In this document: positions 8,933-16,580 of the stretch, one piece after another
How positions within the stretch are numbered: the stretch's first letter is position 1
Layout of the letters: each line of letters opens with the position of its first letter
Assembly (NCBI RefSeq): GCF_018919065.1
Contig: NZ_JAHLQG010000015.1
Coordinates: 1-59,581 of the forward strand
Origin: Blautia sp. MSJ-9
Lineage (GTDB): Bacteria > Bacillota > Clostridia > Lachnospirales > Lachnospiraceae
Direction of reading: 5' to 3'
DNA: 59,581 nt
Translations under genes and position numbers: made by a program
The notes under the pieces: generated by a model
The model's input: the letters and a program-made list of their open reading frames with translations, nothing else
Told to the model about the DNA's origin: nothing
The model's database searches: none

Positions 8933-10711
8933 TTATTTCCATTCAGCGTCTGCTTCACTTAAAGTCTCAAACTGTCCAAAAAACTCTTTTGCCGCATCCA
9001 TACCCACAATACCACTGTCTGTCACTTCCGTTTCTGATGCCAGTTTTTCACTGATTCCTGAAATTGCGACCTGATAAGTCTTTCCATCCTCCAGTTTCAT
9101 ATCTTCAGGATTTACCAACATATATGGATAATTCTTGCCTGTACCAACTGCATCATAACCTTCTTCATACAATGCCTGAATCTGTTTTCCTGTCAGCCTG
9201 ATTGTTTTAATCGTCTGTGACCAGCCAGTCGGAAGAATGGTACAGATATCATAGTCTGTAATATTCTTTGCATACAGTTTTCCGCTCACGCCATCATTAT
9301 TCTGGTTTGTGCCATTTCCACTGATCCATGTTCCAAGGGATATAAGAGCAACGTCACTTCCGGTCGCCTCGGCAAAACATCTGCCCACCAGCTTTGCACA
9401 GCTTTCCTGTGAGATTTTCTCTGTGGCTGTTGTGATCACTTCCGGCTGGTTATTTACCACTCTGTCCTGATCCTCATCCAATTGATCTGCCACATCCTTT
9501 ATTGATGCCTTATCCTGCATGAATTCCAGCATTTTGGTTCCGGTATTTACAATCGTATTTTCCCATCCGGCATAAATAAACGGTGTCGTATTCCCTGCAT
9601 TGATCATATCTGAAATATCTGCATAGAAGGTGTCATCTGCCTTTGCATCTTTGAAAGGAAGTAGTCCTGCTTTTAATGTGCTGTCCGGATACAGGGCGCT
9701 GGTTCCTTCTACCGTAGACAGCACCTTCATGATTTTTAATGCATCTTCAAGTTTCTCAGGATGATTCTCCAGATCTTTATTCAATCCATAATAACGGTTT
9801 ACATTTAAAATAAATACATTCCTGCTTCCGTCTTCAGACAGGTATGGCATCAGACCAAATTTGTCCGTTGTATCTTCTGCGTCCATAATGCCATTCTGTG
9901 GTCCCAATAGAAACAGTGAGTTTCCCTTTATAAAATCATCTCTTGTTTTGCCATCATCTGCCGGATCACTGTTGCTGCAGTCAAGCATCCCAAGGTCTTT
10001 CCACTTTTGGATATATTCCATACTTTCCATCATACCTGGTGTATCGCTTACATTTGCCTTTCCTGACAGGTAATCTTTCTGCCACTGCTTTCCAGACATG
10101 GTACTAAGGAATCCCGCATCCGCAATATTACATACATACTGAAAGGCTGAACCAGGGTACTGAATCTGTGCCATACATAACGTAACTCCTGCTTCTTTTG
10201 CTTTGTCTGCAAGTTCTTCAAGCTCTGTAAAAGATGTTGGCAGCTTCCAGCCATGCTTCTCAAGCAGTGTTTTATTATAGGTGATTCCATAACAGTTGTA
10301 CAAAGATGGAAGCATATAAAGTGCACCCTCATCGGATACATCTTTCAGACGTGATTCCACATAATTATCTGTAAAATCGTATCCTGAGAGATCAATCATC
10401 TTATCACTGACATCCACCACATCCGGCTTATAATAAGTCTGTGTGCAGATGTCCGGAAGATCATCTGCCTCTAACATATTCTGCAGACAGGTTGTTGTAT
10501 TTGCTCCGCTGTACGGGACTACTTCAAGCTCAATCTCTGGATATGTTTTATGCACTTCTTCTATAAAATTGTCCACTTCCAGATAAGGAGCCATAAAAGT
10601 AATTGCTTCGTGCTTCTTTGGTGTTTCATCTGTTTTCCCACACCCTATAAGTCCTGTTGCCGCTATACATGCCAAAATAAGACATGCACTTTGTACTTTT
10701 TTGATTTTCAT
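8933..10711 (-). CDS. Lipoprotein: solute-binding protein fused to 5'-nucleotidase C-terminal domain
   Basis: A 592-aa lipoprotein (lipobox LIGC, Cys at about 24). Residues 35-420 follow the family 1 extracellular solute-binding fold (ITFMAPY at the start, GITYNKTLLEKHGW, the FLLGPQNG region). Residues 430-580 resemble the C-terminal substrate-specificity domain of UshA-type 5'-nucleotidases (GSDVALISLGTW, ILPTGWSQTIKTIRLTGKQI, YQVAISGI). The metallophosphatase half of a real nucleotidase is absent. There is no transporter gene next to it; the neighbour is a membrane kinase, so a sensing role for nucleotide or nucleoside ligands is more likely than uptake (inference). The leader is a c-di-GMP riboswitch. 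Confidence 0.82.
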   Translation of the reverse strand: MKIKKVQSACLILACIAATGLIGCGKTDETPKKHEAITFMAPYLEVDNFIEEVHKTYPEIELEVVPYSGANTTTCLQNMLEADDLPDICTQTYYKPDVVDVSDKMIDLSGYDFTDNYVESRLKDVSDEGALYMLPSLYNCYGITYNKTLLEKHGWKLPTSFTELEELADKAKEAGVTLCMAQIQYPGSAFQYVCNIADAGFLSTMSGKQWQKDYLSGKANVSDTPGMMESMEYIQKWKDLGMLDCSNSDPADDGKTRDDFIKGNSLFLLGPQNGIMDAEDTTDKFGLMPYLSEDGSRNVFILNVNRYYGLNKDLENHPEKLEDALKIMKVLSTVEGTSALYPDSTLKAGLLPFKDAKADDTFYADISDMINAGNTTPFIYAGWENTIVNTGTKMLEFMQDKASIKDVADQLDEDQDRVVNNQPEVITTATEKISQESCAKLVGRCFAEATGSDVALISLGTWISGNGTNQNNDGVSGKLYAKNITDYDICTILPTGWSQTIKTIRLTGKQIQALYEEGYDAVGTGKNYPYMLVNPEDMKLEDGKTYQVAISGISEKLASETEVTDSGIVGMDAAKEFFGQFETLSEADAEWK

Positions 10712-10739
10712 ATTTTTCTCTCTTCTCCGATAAAATCAT

Positions 10740-10891
10740 TATGGTTCCGTTTATGAAATAACATCCCTGCTTGCAGGATTCTTCGCCTGCGAAGGGTCAC
10801 TTCAGCGACATAATTCCCCTCCGTCGCAGTGCGATCCTGCCGGAGGGCTTTTTTATGTTATAGGAACATTACGGAGTAATTTCCTATAACA
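10740..10891 (-). promoter_or_regulatory. Multi-hairpin leader between riboswitch terminator and CDS
   Basis: On the minus strand, after the riboswitch terminator, the leader holds a 16-bp inverted repeat with one bulged base (TGTTATAGGAA arms at 10856-10866 and 10881-10891, extended inwards by ATTAC/GTAAT). A GC-rich hairpin follows (CCTCCG/CGGAGG, 10817-10847), then three short palindromes (GTCGCTGAAGTGAC, CTTCGCAGGCGAAG, CCTGCAAGCAGG). The GC hairpin is followed by CTTTTTT on the plus strand, so it may also block antisense transcription. Confidence 0.5.
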
Positions 10892-10892
10892 T

Positions 10893-10918
10893 AAAAAAAC
10901 ACCGTCTCACAGACAGCG
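10893..10918 (-). terminator. Riboswitch expression-platform terminator
   Basis: On the minus strand, CGCTGTCT-GTG-AGACGGTG forms an 8-bp stem with two G-U pairs followed by seven T's. It lies about 12 nt after the c-di-GMP aptamer and about 180 nt before the CDS, the expected place for a transcription-attenuating platform. Confidence 0.8.
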
Positions 10919-10927
10919 CACATCATT

Positions 10928-10998
10928 TCATGCAACTGGCTGCCATTTTACAGGCCCTGTAGCTTTGCGTCACAGACTTTCATCTGCTTTGCCGATCG
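10928..10998 (-). ncRNA. Cyclic-di-GMP-I riboswitch (GEMM) aptamer
   Basis: The minus strand shows the GEMM-I hallmarks in order: GGCAAAGC; a hairpin capped by a GAAA tetraloop (CAGAT-GAAA-GTCTG); GACGCAAAGC; GGGCCTG; ATGGCAGCCAG; then TTGC, which can close P1 with GCAA at the 5' side. A terminator follows at once. It should bind the second messenger c-di-GMP and control read-through into the solute-binding/nucleotidase-domain lipoprotein and hybrid kinase operon. ON or OFF polarity cannot be settled by eye because the antiterminator pairing is not obvious. Confidence 0.87.
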
Positions 10999-11041
10999 TC
11001 GTTCTATTACAGATTGTAAATTTGTGCAAAATATTGATTTC

Positions 11042-11070
11042 ATTATACTCCTACATTCCACTGTACACAA
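11042..11070 (-). promoter_or_regulatory. Promoter of the c-di-GMP riboswitch operon
   Basis: A perfect TATAAT (11042-11047) lies 17 nt from a weak TTGTGT (11065-11070) on the minus strand. The predicted start falls about 35-40 nt before the aptamer. Confidence 0.55.
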
Positions 11071-11233
11071 GAAAAACCTCGCCGCTTTAACGCTAAAAAA
11101 AGAACAGCCGATTATATATTCGAACTGTTCTCCTATAACCTGAAAAACTTTTGTTTAGCGGTTCCCCCGTTTATTATGATTAATTGACTTGAAATTGCAT
11201 TATTCTCAACAGAATTCGAGAGAAAATTTTCTC

Positions 11234-12151
11234 TTATCGTAATATACTTCTAACCAAATCAATGTAATTCAGCTTTACCGTTTCATAGGAAATATTGTCA
11301 GAAATCAATTTCATAGTTGAATCAGCATAATCATCAGCATAAAAATCTTCTCTTATGAGTTTTTCTGCTACAGCCAGCAGATCAACATCCTCCCTGGCAG
11401 ACGGGGTTATTTTAATATCCATGCCTGATCTGTGCTTTCTAACATCTGCAAAGAGCCTTTTGAAATCATCATCTATTGAAATATAATTTTTCAGCTTAAA
11501 GATATCATATAAGTGTCTGGAATTTCTCGTTGCTCTTCCTACCATATAATAATCACACACAGCAAAAATTTTATCTATAATTGTTCTGGATAGTGCCTGT
11601 GTCTTCATCTTAAATGGTTCTAACCCATAGTCTCTCAAAATCTCCGCTTCTTCTGTTGCGAGACAATCAAATATTATACTTGTAATTTCCTTTTCTTCTG
11701 TTGGATAAGAATATGACATCAACGCTGTCTCCAGCTTCACATATGGTCGCAGGCCTCTTTTATCTTCTGAGCAAACTGAATCATATAAGAAATCATAGTG
11801 ATTATAGTCCTTATCACTTTCAATAAACTTCCAATTATCAATTGCTAAGTCTAAATCTTCGCTAATTGGTTGTAATAACTGATATTTGATTTTCTTTCTT
11901 CTGGCTTCTCCCAAATGTTCTTCAAATGTAATATCAATATCCTCTGAAAAACGGTCTATAGCATGATAAGCCTTGGAAAGGGATGTTCCACCCTTAAACA
12001 CCACATCGGGATTTCTCTGTACAAGTTCTTTTAATATCATTGTCACATAATAATCTTTTTCCACGATACTTTCATCTATGCCCGTTCGCTCTGATACCGT
12101 TACAATAATATCCCTCAACAATTCCTTATCATCTTTATGCAAATACATCAT
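11234..12151 (-). CDS. AbiEii/AbiGii-type nucleotidyltransferase toxin
   Basis: A 305-aa protein of the AbiEii family. The nucleotidyltransferase signature is visible near residues 52-77 (FKGGTSLSKAYH, then the SEDIDI acidic pair). In known AbiE systems the NTPase toxin blocks growth on phage infection and is neutralised by the AbiEi antitoxin. Its start overlaps the upstream antitoxin-like gene by 17 nt. ATGATG gives two possible starts (12151 or 12148). Confidence 0.88.
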   Translation of the reverse strand: MMYLHKDDKELLRDIIVTVSERTGIDESIVEKDYYVTMILKELVQRNPDVVFKGGTSLSKAYHAIDRFSEDIDITFEEHLGEARRKKIKYQLLQPISEDLDLAIDNWKFIESDKDYNHYDFLYDSVCSEDKRGLRPYVKLETALMSYSYPTEEKEITSIIFDCLATEEAEILRDYGLEPFKMKTQALSRTIIDKIFAVCDYYMVGRATRNSRHLYDIFKLKNYISIDDDFKRLFADVRKHRSGMDIKITPSAREDVDLLAVAEKLIREDFYADDYADSTMKLISDNISYETVKLNYIDLVRSILR

Positions 12152-12758
12152 CCAACCTCAATTCATAATAATATTTAAATATTGCAATCGGAAACTCTCT
12201 TATATAACTATCCACGTCTTTTTTTGTGATGCCATGTATCCGCACAAATTGAGATACTTTATCATGAGCCACATCATAGCTTTCATCCAGATACACATCC
12301 AGATTCTTTAATAAGTCAAGTAACTGCAGCACATAAACATTTTCTTCATTTACCGGAACCACTGGCTTTCTTACAATGAATGTTCTCTTTCCAATTGGAA
12401 CTTCTCTTACTTTTGCAGCCATATTGTTGCTGACAATCTCAACTTTATTGGGAACCTGCGTTGAAATTCCCAACTGATTGGCAAATGTATTTCCCGAATA
12501 GAAGCCATCTACTTTCCCACCTCTGGAAACATATTTGTATCTGGCAACCGTATCTGCATTTACACCTACACTTGTTTTTAATCGTGATTTCTTAGGCAAA
12601 TAATAAATGCCGTTCTCATATTTCTGCAGTTTTCCTTCATTGCATAACTTTTTTAACTGCTGGTTTACTGCAGATTTTGTAATTCCCTTAATCACTATAT
12701 CAGAAAAGAATATAGGCTCTGCTTCCTTATAATTGTTTTTCAAAAATTCATATAGCAT
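12135..12758 (-). CDS. AbiEi-like antitoxin (DUF6088 type)
   Basis: A 207-aa protein with an N-terminal winged helix (residues 1-55, SAVNQQLKKLCNEGKLQKYENGIYYLPKK region). Its middle domain resembles the AbiEi/DUF6088 antitoxins that precede AbiEii toxins. It comes first in the operon, as usual, where the wHTH normally represses its own promoter. GGAGAGAGG precedes the ATG. The assignment rests on the partner gene and on general resemblance. Confidence 0.8.
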   Translation of the reverse strand: MLYEFLKNNYKEAEPIFFSDIVIKGITKSAVNQQLKKLCNEGKLQKYENGIYYLPKKSRLKTSVGVNADTVARYKYVSRGGKVDGFYSGNTFANQLGISTQVPNKVEIVSNNMAAKVREVPIGKRTFIVRKPVVPVNEENVYVLQLLDLLKNLDVYLDESYDVAHDKVSQFVRIHGITKKDVDSYIREFPIAIFKYYYELRLDDVFA

Positions 12759-12812
12759 AAACCTCTCTCCTTCTATCTAAATATTTGTAACCAGTTAAGT
12801 TATTTTTGTTAA

Positions 12813-13055
12813 TTATATTCTATTCTTATTCTTAAGCTCTGTCAATGTTATTTTGATAGCTATTGTTAGTGTATCCAGAGCAAAATAAAACATAAAAAAT
12901 CTTTCATTCTTTTCTCTGGACAAATAAAAATACGGCATCACACAGACCGGCTCATGTGATACCGTAATATTCTTTCTTATATCTTCAGCACTCGCAATCA
13001 CAACCTGCAACGATAATAATATGACACACAGAATGATTGCTGTAATTTTTCTTAA
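12813..13055 (-). pseudogene. Small secreted protein lacking a start codon
   Basis: The open frame reads LRKITAIILCVILLSLQ then VVIASA|ED, a clear signal peptide with a signal-peptidase I site, followed by about 55 residues of unknown type. Where the initiator Met should be there is a TTA codon overlapping the stop of the JetC fragment (TTTTAAG). The only later start is a TTG inside the signal peptide with no ribosome site. I read it as a gene whose 5' end was lost at a recombination junction. No family is recognised. Confidence 0.4.
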
Positions 13056-13492
13056 AACAACAGCTCCATCTGATCCCCCACTTCAATTCTCGCAGTGACA
13101 AGTTCATCCGGTTCTTTTCCTCTTTTATGTTCAGCTTTCAGATACTGCGTACCGCCTCTCAGACTTGCAGCGATCAGATTCAGCACATATATATTGTCAA
13201 AACGATTATAGATGGACTCTCCGCCCAGACCGGTAAGGCAGATAAGCTGTGTGTTGCTCTTTTTTGCCATATCCATCAGTGGGATCAGCAGATGGGAGGC
13301 ATTGGTCTGTGCGAACGGGTTGTCCATGATCAGAACCTTTCCCTCATTTTTATCTGCAAAAATGTCCGTATCATCCCGTCTCATATAATACAGAAGGCTG
13401 GACAGGATTACAAATGCAGACAGGAATCCTTCTCCGCCTGAGTTTCTGGAAACCTCTTTCCATGTAATCGGATATTCCCTCCGAAGGATCGG
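13052..13492 (-). pseudogene. C-terminal fragment of a JetC/MukB-like ATPase
   Basis: The open frame holds only the C-terminal ATPase half-site of an SMC-like protein of the Wadjet JetC/MksB kind: the ABC signature SGGEGFLSAFVILSSLL, then Walker B VLIMDNPFAQTNA, and the final beta strands. An in-frame TAG at 13493-13495 cuts it off. The N-terminal Walker A part and the coiled coils are absent from the window, so it cannot be functional. The annotated-looking ATG at 13384 is internal to the domain. Confidence 0.75.
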
Positions 13493-13503
13493 CTACAGTG
13501 TAT

Positions 13504-14124
13504 TCAGCCGATTATCTGCAGTATAGCCTTCAGAAGATCCCCCTGAAGATAATAGGTCGTCTCAAAATGAAGATATGATAACGATACTTTATCCCACAAC
13601 AATAAGATCTTTGGCGGGAATTCTTCATCCCCATCCCAGAACTGAAGCAACACAGAGAAATCCGGAAGAACAGGCATTTCAAATGTCAGATCTGCCCCTG
13701 CCAGACGCTTCGTCTGCTTTCCTCCCAGACAGATACAGGCCTGCTTTACCTCTTCCACTTTGCCGGAAAATGCTCTTGCATACTTTTCCACAAAAGGATC
13801 TGTTGACGGACTGCTTCCGGCAGTTACAAACCTGCCCACAGGCTGCCACTGTCCGGTAAGAGGAGGCAGTATCTCCTGCCCGGAACAGCAGAGAAAATCA
13901 TAGATTGTCATAACAACTGTATATTCTCTGCAGTCCGTCCATTCTTCGCCTGCGACATATTCAATAGCACCGTTTCTGCGATTGATCCGATATTCTGTTC
14001 CGATATATTTCAAATACAGGTATTCTTCATCGTATTTCAAACCATATTTCTCTATCAGCTTATCCTGATCATATTTTAAAAACAACTCTCTTCCTGTATA
14101 TACCTGTTTTTCATAATTATCCAT
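13504..14124 (-). CDS. DUF3786 domain-containing protein
   Basis: A 206-aa soluble protein with the DUF3786 pattern (LKYIGTEYRINRRNG, YDFLCCSGQEILPP, FLQFWDGDEEFPPK-like end, here VLLQFWDGDEEFPPKI). The family is found in anaerobes and often accompanies corrinoid or electron-transfer proteins; its function is not known. It lies 74 nt upstream of the exchanger stop and is separated from it by a 34-nt repeat. It looks intact. Confidence 0.75.
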   Translation of the reverse strand: MDNYEKQVYTGRELFLKYDQDKLIEKYGLKYDEEYLYLKYIGTEYRINRRNGAIEYVAGEEWTDCREYTVVMTIYDFLCCSGQEILPPLTGQWQPVGRFVTAGSSPSTDPFVEKYARAFSGKVEEVKQACICLGGKQTKRLAGADLTFEMPVLPDFSVLLQFWDGDEEFPPKILLLWDKVSLSYLHFETTYYLQGDLLKAILQIIG

Positions 14125-14158
14125 AATATACTATTCCATTTCTTATTTTAATCGAATC

Positions 14159-14192
14159 AAGTAAGTCCCCTGCGGAGGTTGCGAAAAGCAAT
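14159..14192. repeat. 34-nt inverted repeat, left copy
   Basis: It reads AAGTAAGTCCCCTGC followed by GGAGGTTGCGAAAAGCAAT and matches 33 of 34 positions of the reverse complement of 16514-16547. Each copy contains two small palindromes (CCCCTGCGGAGG and TTGCGAAAAGCAA). The adjacent bases (21 nt ending in this copy) also occur inverted at about 40773-40793. Confidence 0.85.
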
Positions 14193-14198
14193 TATTCG

Positions 14199-15131
14199 TT
14201 ATACCAGACATAAATACAGGAAGTATGCAACATAACACAACAGCATAACCACACCACAGGGTTTTCTTAATTCTTTATGTCTGAATGTACCAATCCAGAG
14301 TATTGCTCCACACAGGACTGCAACTACAGTATCAATAAAAAATTTACTCTCAAACGGCACAGTACAGATGAGTGCTGTTGTACCGATAACAAACAAAATA
14401 TTAAAAATATTGCTTCCGACTATATTTCCAATGGCAATTCCTGCATTTCCTCTTCTGGCTGCTGTTACTGATGTGACAAGTTCCGGAAGAGATGTTCCCA
14501 GTGCAACAATTGTCAACCCGATAAATCTCTCACTCATGCCAAAATAACGGGCAATCTCCGTTGCTCCGCTGACTGCAAAATCACTGCCCTTTACGACCAG
14601 AATTCCACCGATTACCATCAGGAGCATACATTTCCATACCGGAATATCCTTTGCTTCTGCTTCTTCCTGATTGTTCCCTTTCTTTGCCATCACAAACAGA
14701 TATCCCAGATATATCAGAAACAGTATCCAGAAAATCACACCTTCAATAAAAGTCACCTCTGAACCTGTGATACCAAAGATCAGCAAAACAATTGTTATCA
14801 CTGTCATAAACGGAATTTCGTAAAGAAGAGTGCATCTTTGAATTGCTACATTCGTAATTACTGCTGTAATTCCCAGGATGATCAAAATATTCAGGATATT
14901 GCTTCCGACTACATTTCCAATGGTAATACCTGCATTCTTATTCATTGCAGCAGTAATACTGACTGCTGCCTCCGGCATGCTGGTTCCCATTGCTACGATG
15001 GTTAATCCAATGATCAGCTGCGGAATTCCCAGCTTTTTCGCAATACTGGCTGCACCCTCCACAAACCAGTCTGCACCTTTCACCAGAAACAAAAAACCTG
15101 CCAGCAAAATAATAACCTGTAAAAACATCAT
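14199..15131 (-). CDS. Sodium/calcium exchanger family antiporter (YrbG-like)
   Basis: A 310-aa cation antiporter of the CaCA family. The two alpha-repeats are plain: GTSMPEAAVSITAA with GNVVGSNILNI (about residues 50-85), and GTSLPELVTSVTAA with GNIVGSNIFNI (about 210-245). There are ten or so membrane helices. The leader is a yybP-ykoY (Mn2+) riboswitch, so the physiological role is probably export of Mn2+ (or Ca2+/Mn2+) when manganese is high. This is inferred from the switch, not the protein. GAGAGG precedes an ATGATG start. Confidence 0.92.
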   Translation of the reverse strand: MMFLQVIILLAGFLFLVKGADWFVEGAASIAKKLGIPQLIIGLTIVAMGTSMPEAAVSITAAMNKNAGITIGNVVGSNILNILIILGITAVITNVAIQRCTLLYEIPFMTVITIVLLIFGITGSEVTFIEGVIFWILFLIYLGYLFVMAKKGNNQEEAEAKDIPVWKCMLLMVIGGILVVKGSDFAVSGATEIARYFGMSERFIGLTIVALGTSLPELVTSVTAARRGNAGIAIGNIVGSNIFNILFVIGTTALICTVPFESKFFIDTVVAVLCGAILWIGTFRHKELRKPCGVVMLLCYVAYFLYLCLV

Positions 15132-15213
15132 TTATACCTCTCTTTCTTTTATTACGTACTCACAAAATCAAATATAAAAAGATTCCGGGAATACATTTAT
15201 TTTGCAGTAGGTA

Positions 15214-15253
15214 TAAAAAAAGAGACTCCTACTGCATTCACAGTAAAAGTCTC
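15214..15253 (-). terminator. Mn2+ riboswitch terminator
   Basis: On the minus strand GAGACT-ttT-ACTG pairs with CAGT-agg-AGTCTC and is followed by TTTTTTT. The left arm uses the CGAGACTTTTAC bases that the aptamer needs for its 3' core and P1, so aptamer and terminator are mutually exclusive. This is the layout of an ON switch. Confidence 0.8.
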
Positions 15254-15350
15254 GCAATTTCATCACTTTCCGAGTTATATGTTTCAATAACTGTCTTGAC
15301 GAAGAAGTGAACCGAATCCACTCGGCAAGCTACTCCCTTTTCACAGGTAT
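15247..15350 (-). ncRNA. yybP-ykoY manganese riboswitch
   Basis: The minus strand shows GTGAAAAGGGAGTAGC at the 5' end and GCGAGACTTTTAC at the 3' end, the two conserved blocks of the yybP-ykoY motif. GTGAAAAG/CTTTTAC closes P1. A long variable arm lies between. Known members bind Mn2+ and control metal exporters. Here it precedes the exchanger CDS by about 120 nt and overlaps a terminator. Confidence 0.85.
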
Positions 15351-15379
15351 ATTCTAACAGACTGTCTTTTAAAAATCAA
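15351..15379 (-). promoter_or_regulatory. Promoter of the Mn2+ riboswitch/exchanger transcript
   Basis: TTGATT (15374-15379), 17 nt, TAGAAT (15351-15356) on the minus strand, ending just before the aptamer. Confidence 0.65.
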
Positions 15380-15485
15380 TTATTTTTATCATAAGATTCT
15401 CCATAATCCATAACATAAAAAGAAGCTTCGTTACTGCGAACGGAGTGAACAGTAATGTAGCCGCCTCTCTGTGTCAGAATCTGCA

Positions 15486-16466
15486 TCAGAAATCTGCAGT
15501 ATTTAAAATTTCCTGGGGTATATATCTGTCCTTATCCAGAACAGCTTCCATTTTTTTGACCATTATTTCATCAAAACAGGAGAAAAATTGTGTACTGATA
15601 TTTCTGTTCTGATGCTCCTTTGTCTCCGGAAGTTCAGTTATCTGTTCTGCTTTTCCAAGCATAGCCTGATATGCCGGCACAAAAGGAATAATTTTCCATC
15701 TGCTGCGAAATTTTTCTGCCAGATTTTCGTATATACCGATGCCCTCATAATCCAGATCCCCGAAATAATAAATTGTATTCTTCGGATGTTTCATATAGGG
15801 TTCCGCACACAGGTCAAAATCCTGAAAGGAACGGATAATACCTTTTCCTGCACCATAAATCAGGGTTCCGATTTCTGCACCAAAAATTTCCGTATGTCCA
15901 TTCAGCAGGTAATTGCGCATACTGAAAAAAGGGTCTTTATTTTCCAGAATCAGGATATTCTGCGGCGTATTTCTTGTATGTGTATAATATGAAAGAGGCT
16001 CTGTTGTCCTGTATACATTCAGAGCCTCCACATTGAGTCCGCAGCGTTTCAAAATCTTCTTTCCCTGCTCTCTGTCCAGAAATTTCTCTCTGTGCCATAT
16101 TTCAAAGCTTCTTTCATTCAGCGATTCCGGTGTCAGTAATGCATCTGTATGTTTTTTCAGATATTCGTTCAGCATAAGTACCCAGATTCGGTCTTTCTCA
16201 TACATATCCGGATGCGCCAGATAATAATCCACGGAAAGCATAGTAGAAAAGGTATATTTTATTTCTTCTATATAATTGCTGTAATCCTTCTGTTCTTCTA
16301 CCATCCAGTATTCGCGATAAAGCGCCGGCTTCTTGCCATTGCTCTTAGAAACCTTCACAGGTTTTATCTGACCTTTTTCCAGTAATTTCATTATGTATTC
16401 ATACTGTTCCTGATAGTCAAGATTCTGTCTGGTATGAAGAAGGTCATCCAGCGATATTCGTTTCAT
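15486..16466 (-). CDS. jetD: JetD-like Wadjet nuclease subunit (DUF2220, Toprim)
   Basis: A 326-aa protein. The C-terminal Toprim-type core is seen in GAEIGTLIYGAGKG (about 208-221) and YYFGDLDYEGIGIYENL (about 243-259, the acidic DLD motif). The N-terminal half has the helical DUF3322-like part. In Wadjet systems JetD cuts DNA extruded by the JetABC SMC-like motor. JetA and JetB are absent, and JetC survives only as a tail 2 kb downstream behind two unrelated genes, so this is an orphan. GGAGGAATTTATCA precedes the ATG and the frame is intact. A distant DUF2220 relative with another role is possible. Confidence 0.75.
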   Translation of the reverse strand: MKRISLDDLLHTRQNLDYQEQYEYIMKLLEKGQIKPVKVSKSNGKKPALYREYWMVEEQKDYSNYIEEIKYTFSTMLSVDYYLAHPDMYEKDRIWVLMLNEYLKKHTDALLTPESLNERSFEIWHREKFLDREQGKKILKRCGLNVEALNVYRTTEPLSYYTHTRNTPQNILILENKDPFFSMRNYLLNGHTEIFGAEIGTLIYGAGKGIIRSFQDFDLCAEPYMKHPKNTIYYFGDLDYEGIGIYENLAEKFRSRWKIIPFVPAYQAMLGKAEQITELPETKEHQNRNISTQFFSCFDEIMVKKMEAVLDKDRYIPQEILNTADF

Positions 16467-16513
16467 TGATAAATTCCTCCAGAGCGGGTGAATATTCCTC
16501 CCCCCCTTAACTT

Positions 16514-16547
16514 ATTGCTTTTCGCAACCTCTGCAGGGGACTTACTT
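16514..16547. repeat. 34-nt inverted repeat, right copy
   Basis: This is the reverse complement of 14159-14192 with one mismatch. The two copies face each other around the exchanger, its riboswitch and jetD, a 2.3-kb interval. Confidence 0.85.
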
Positions 16548-16580
16548 ATAGCAATTCCATATGGAATTACTATAAGTCGG

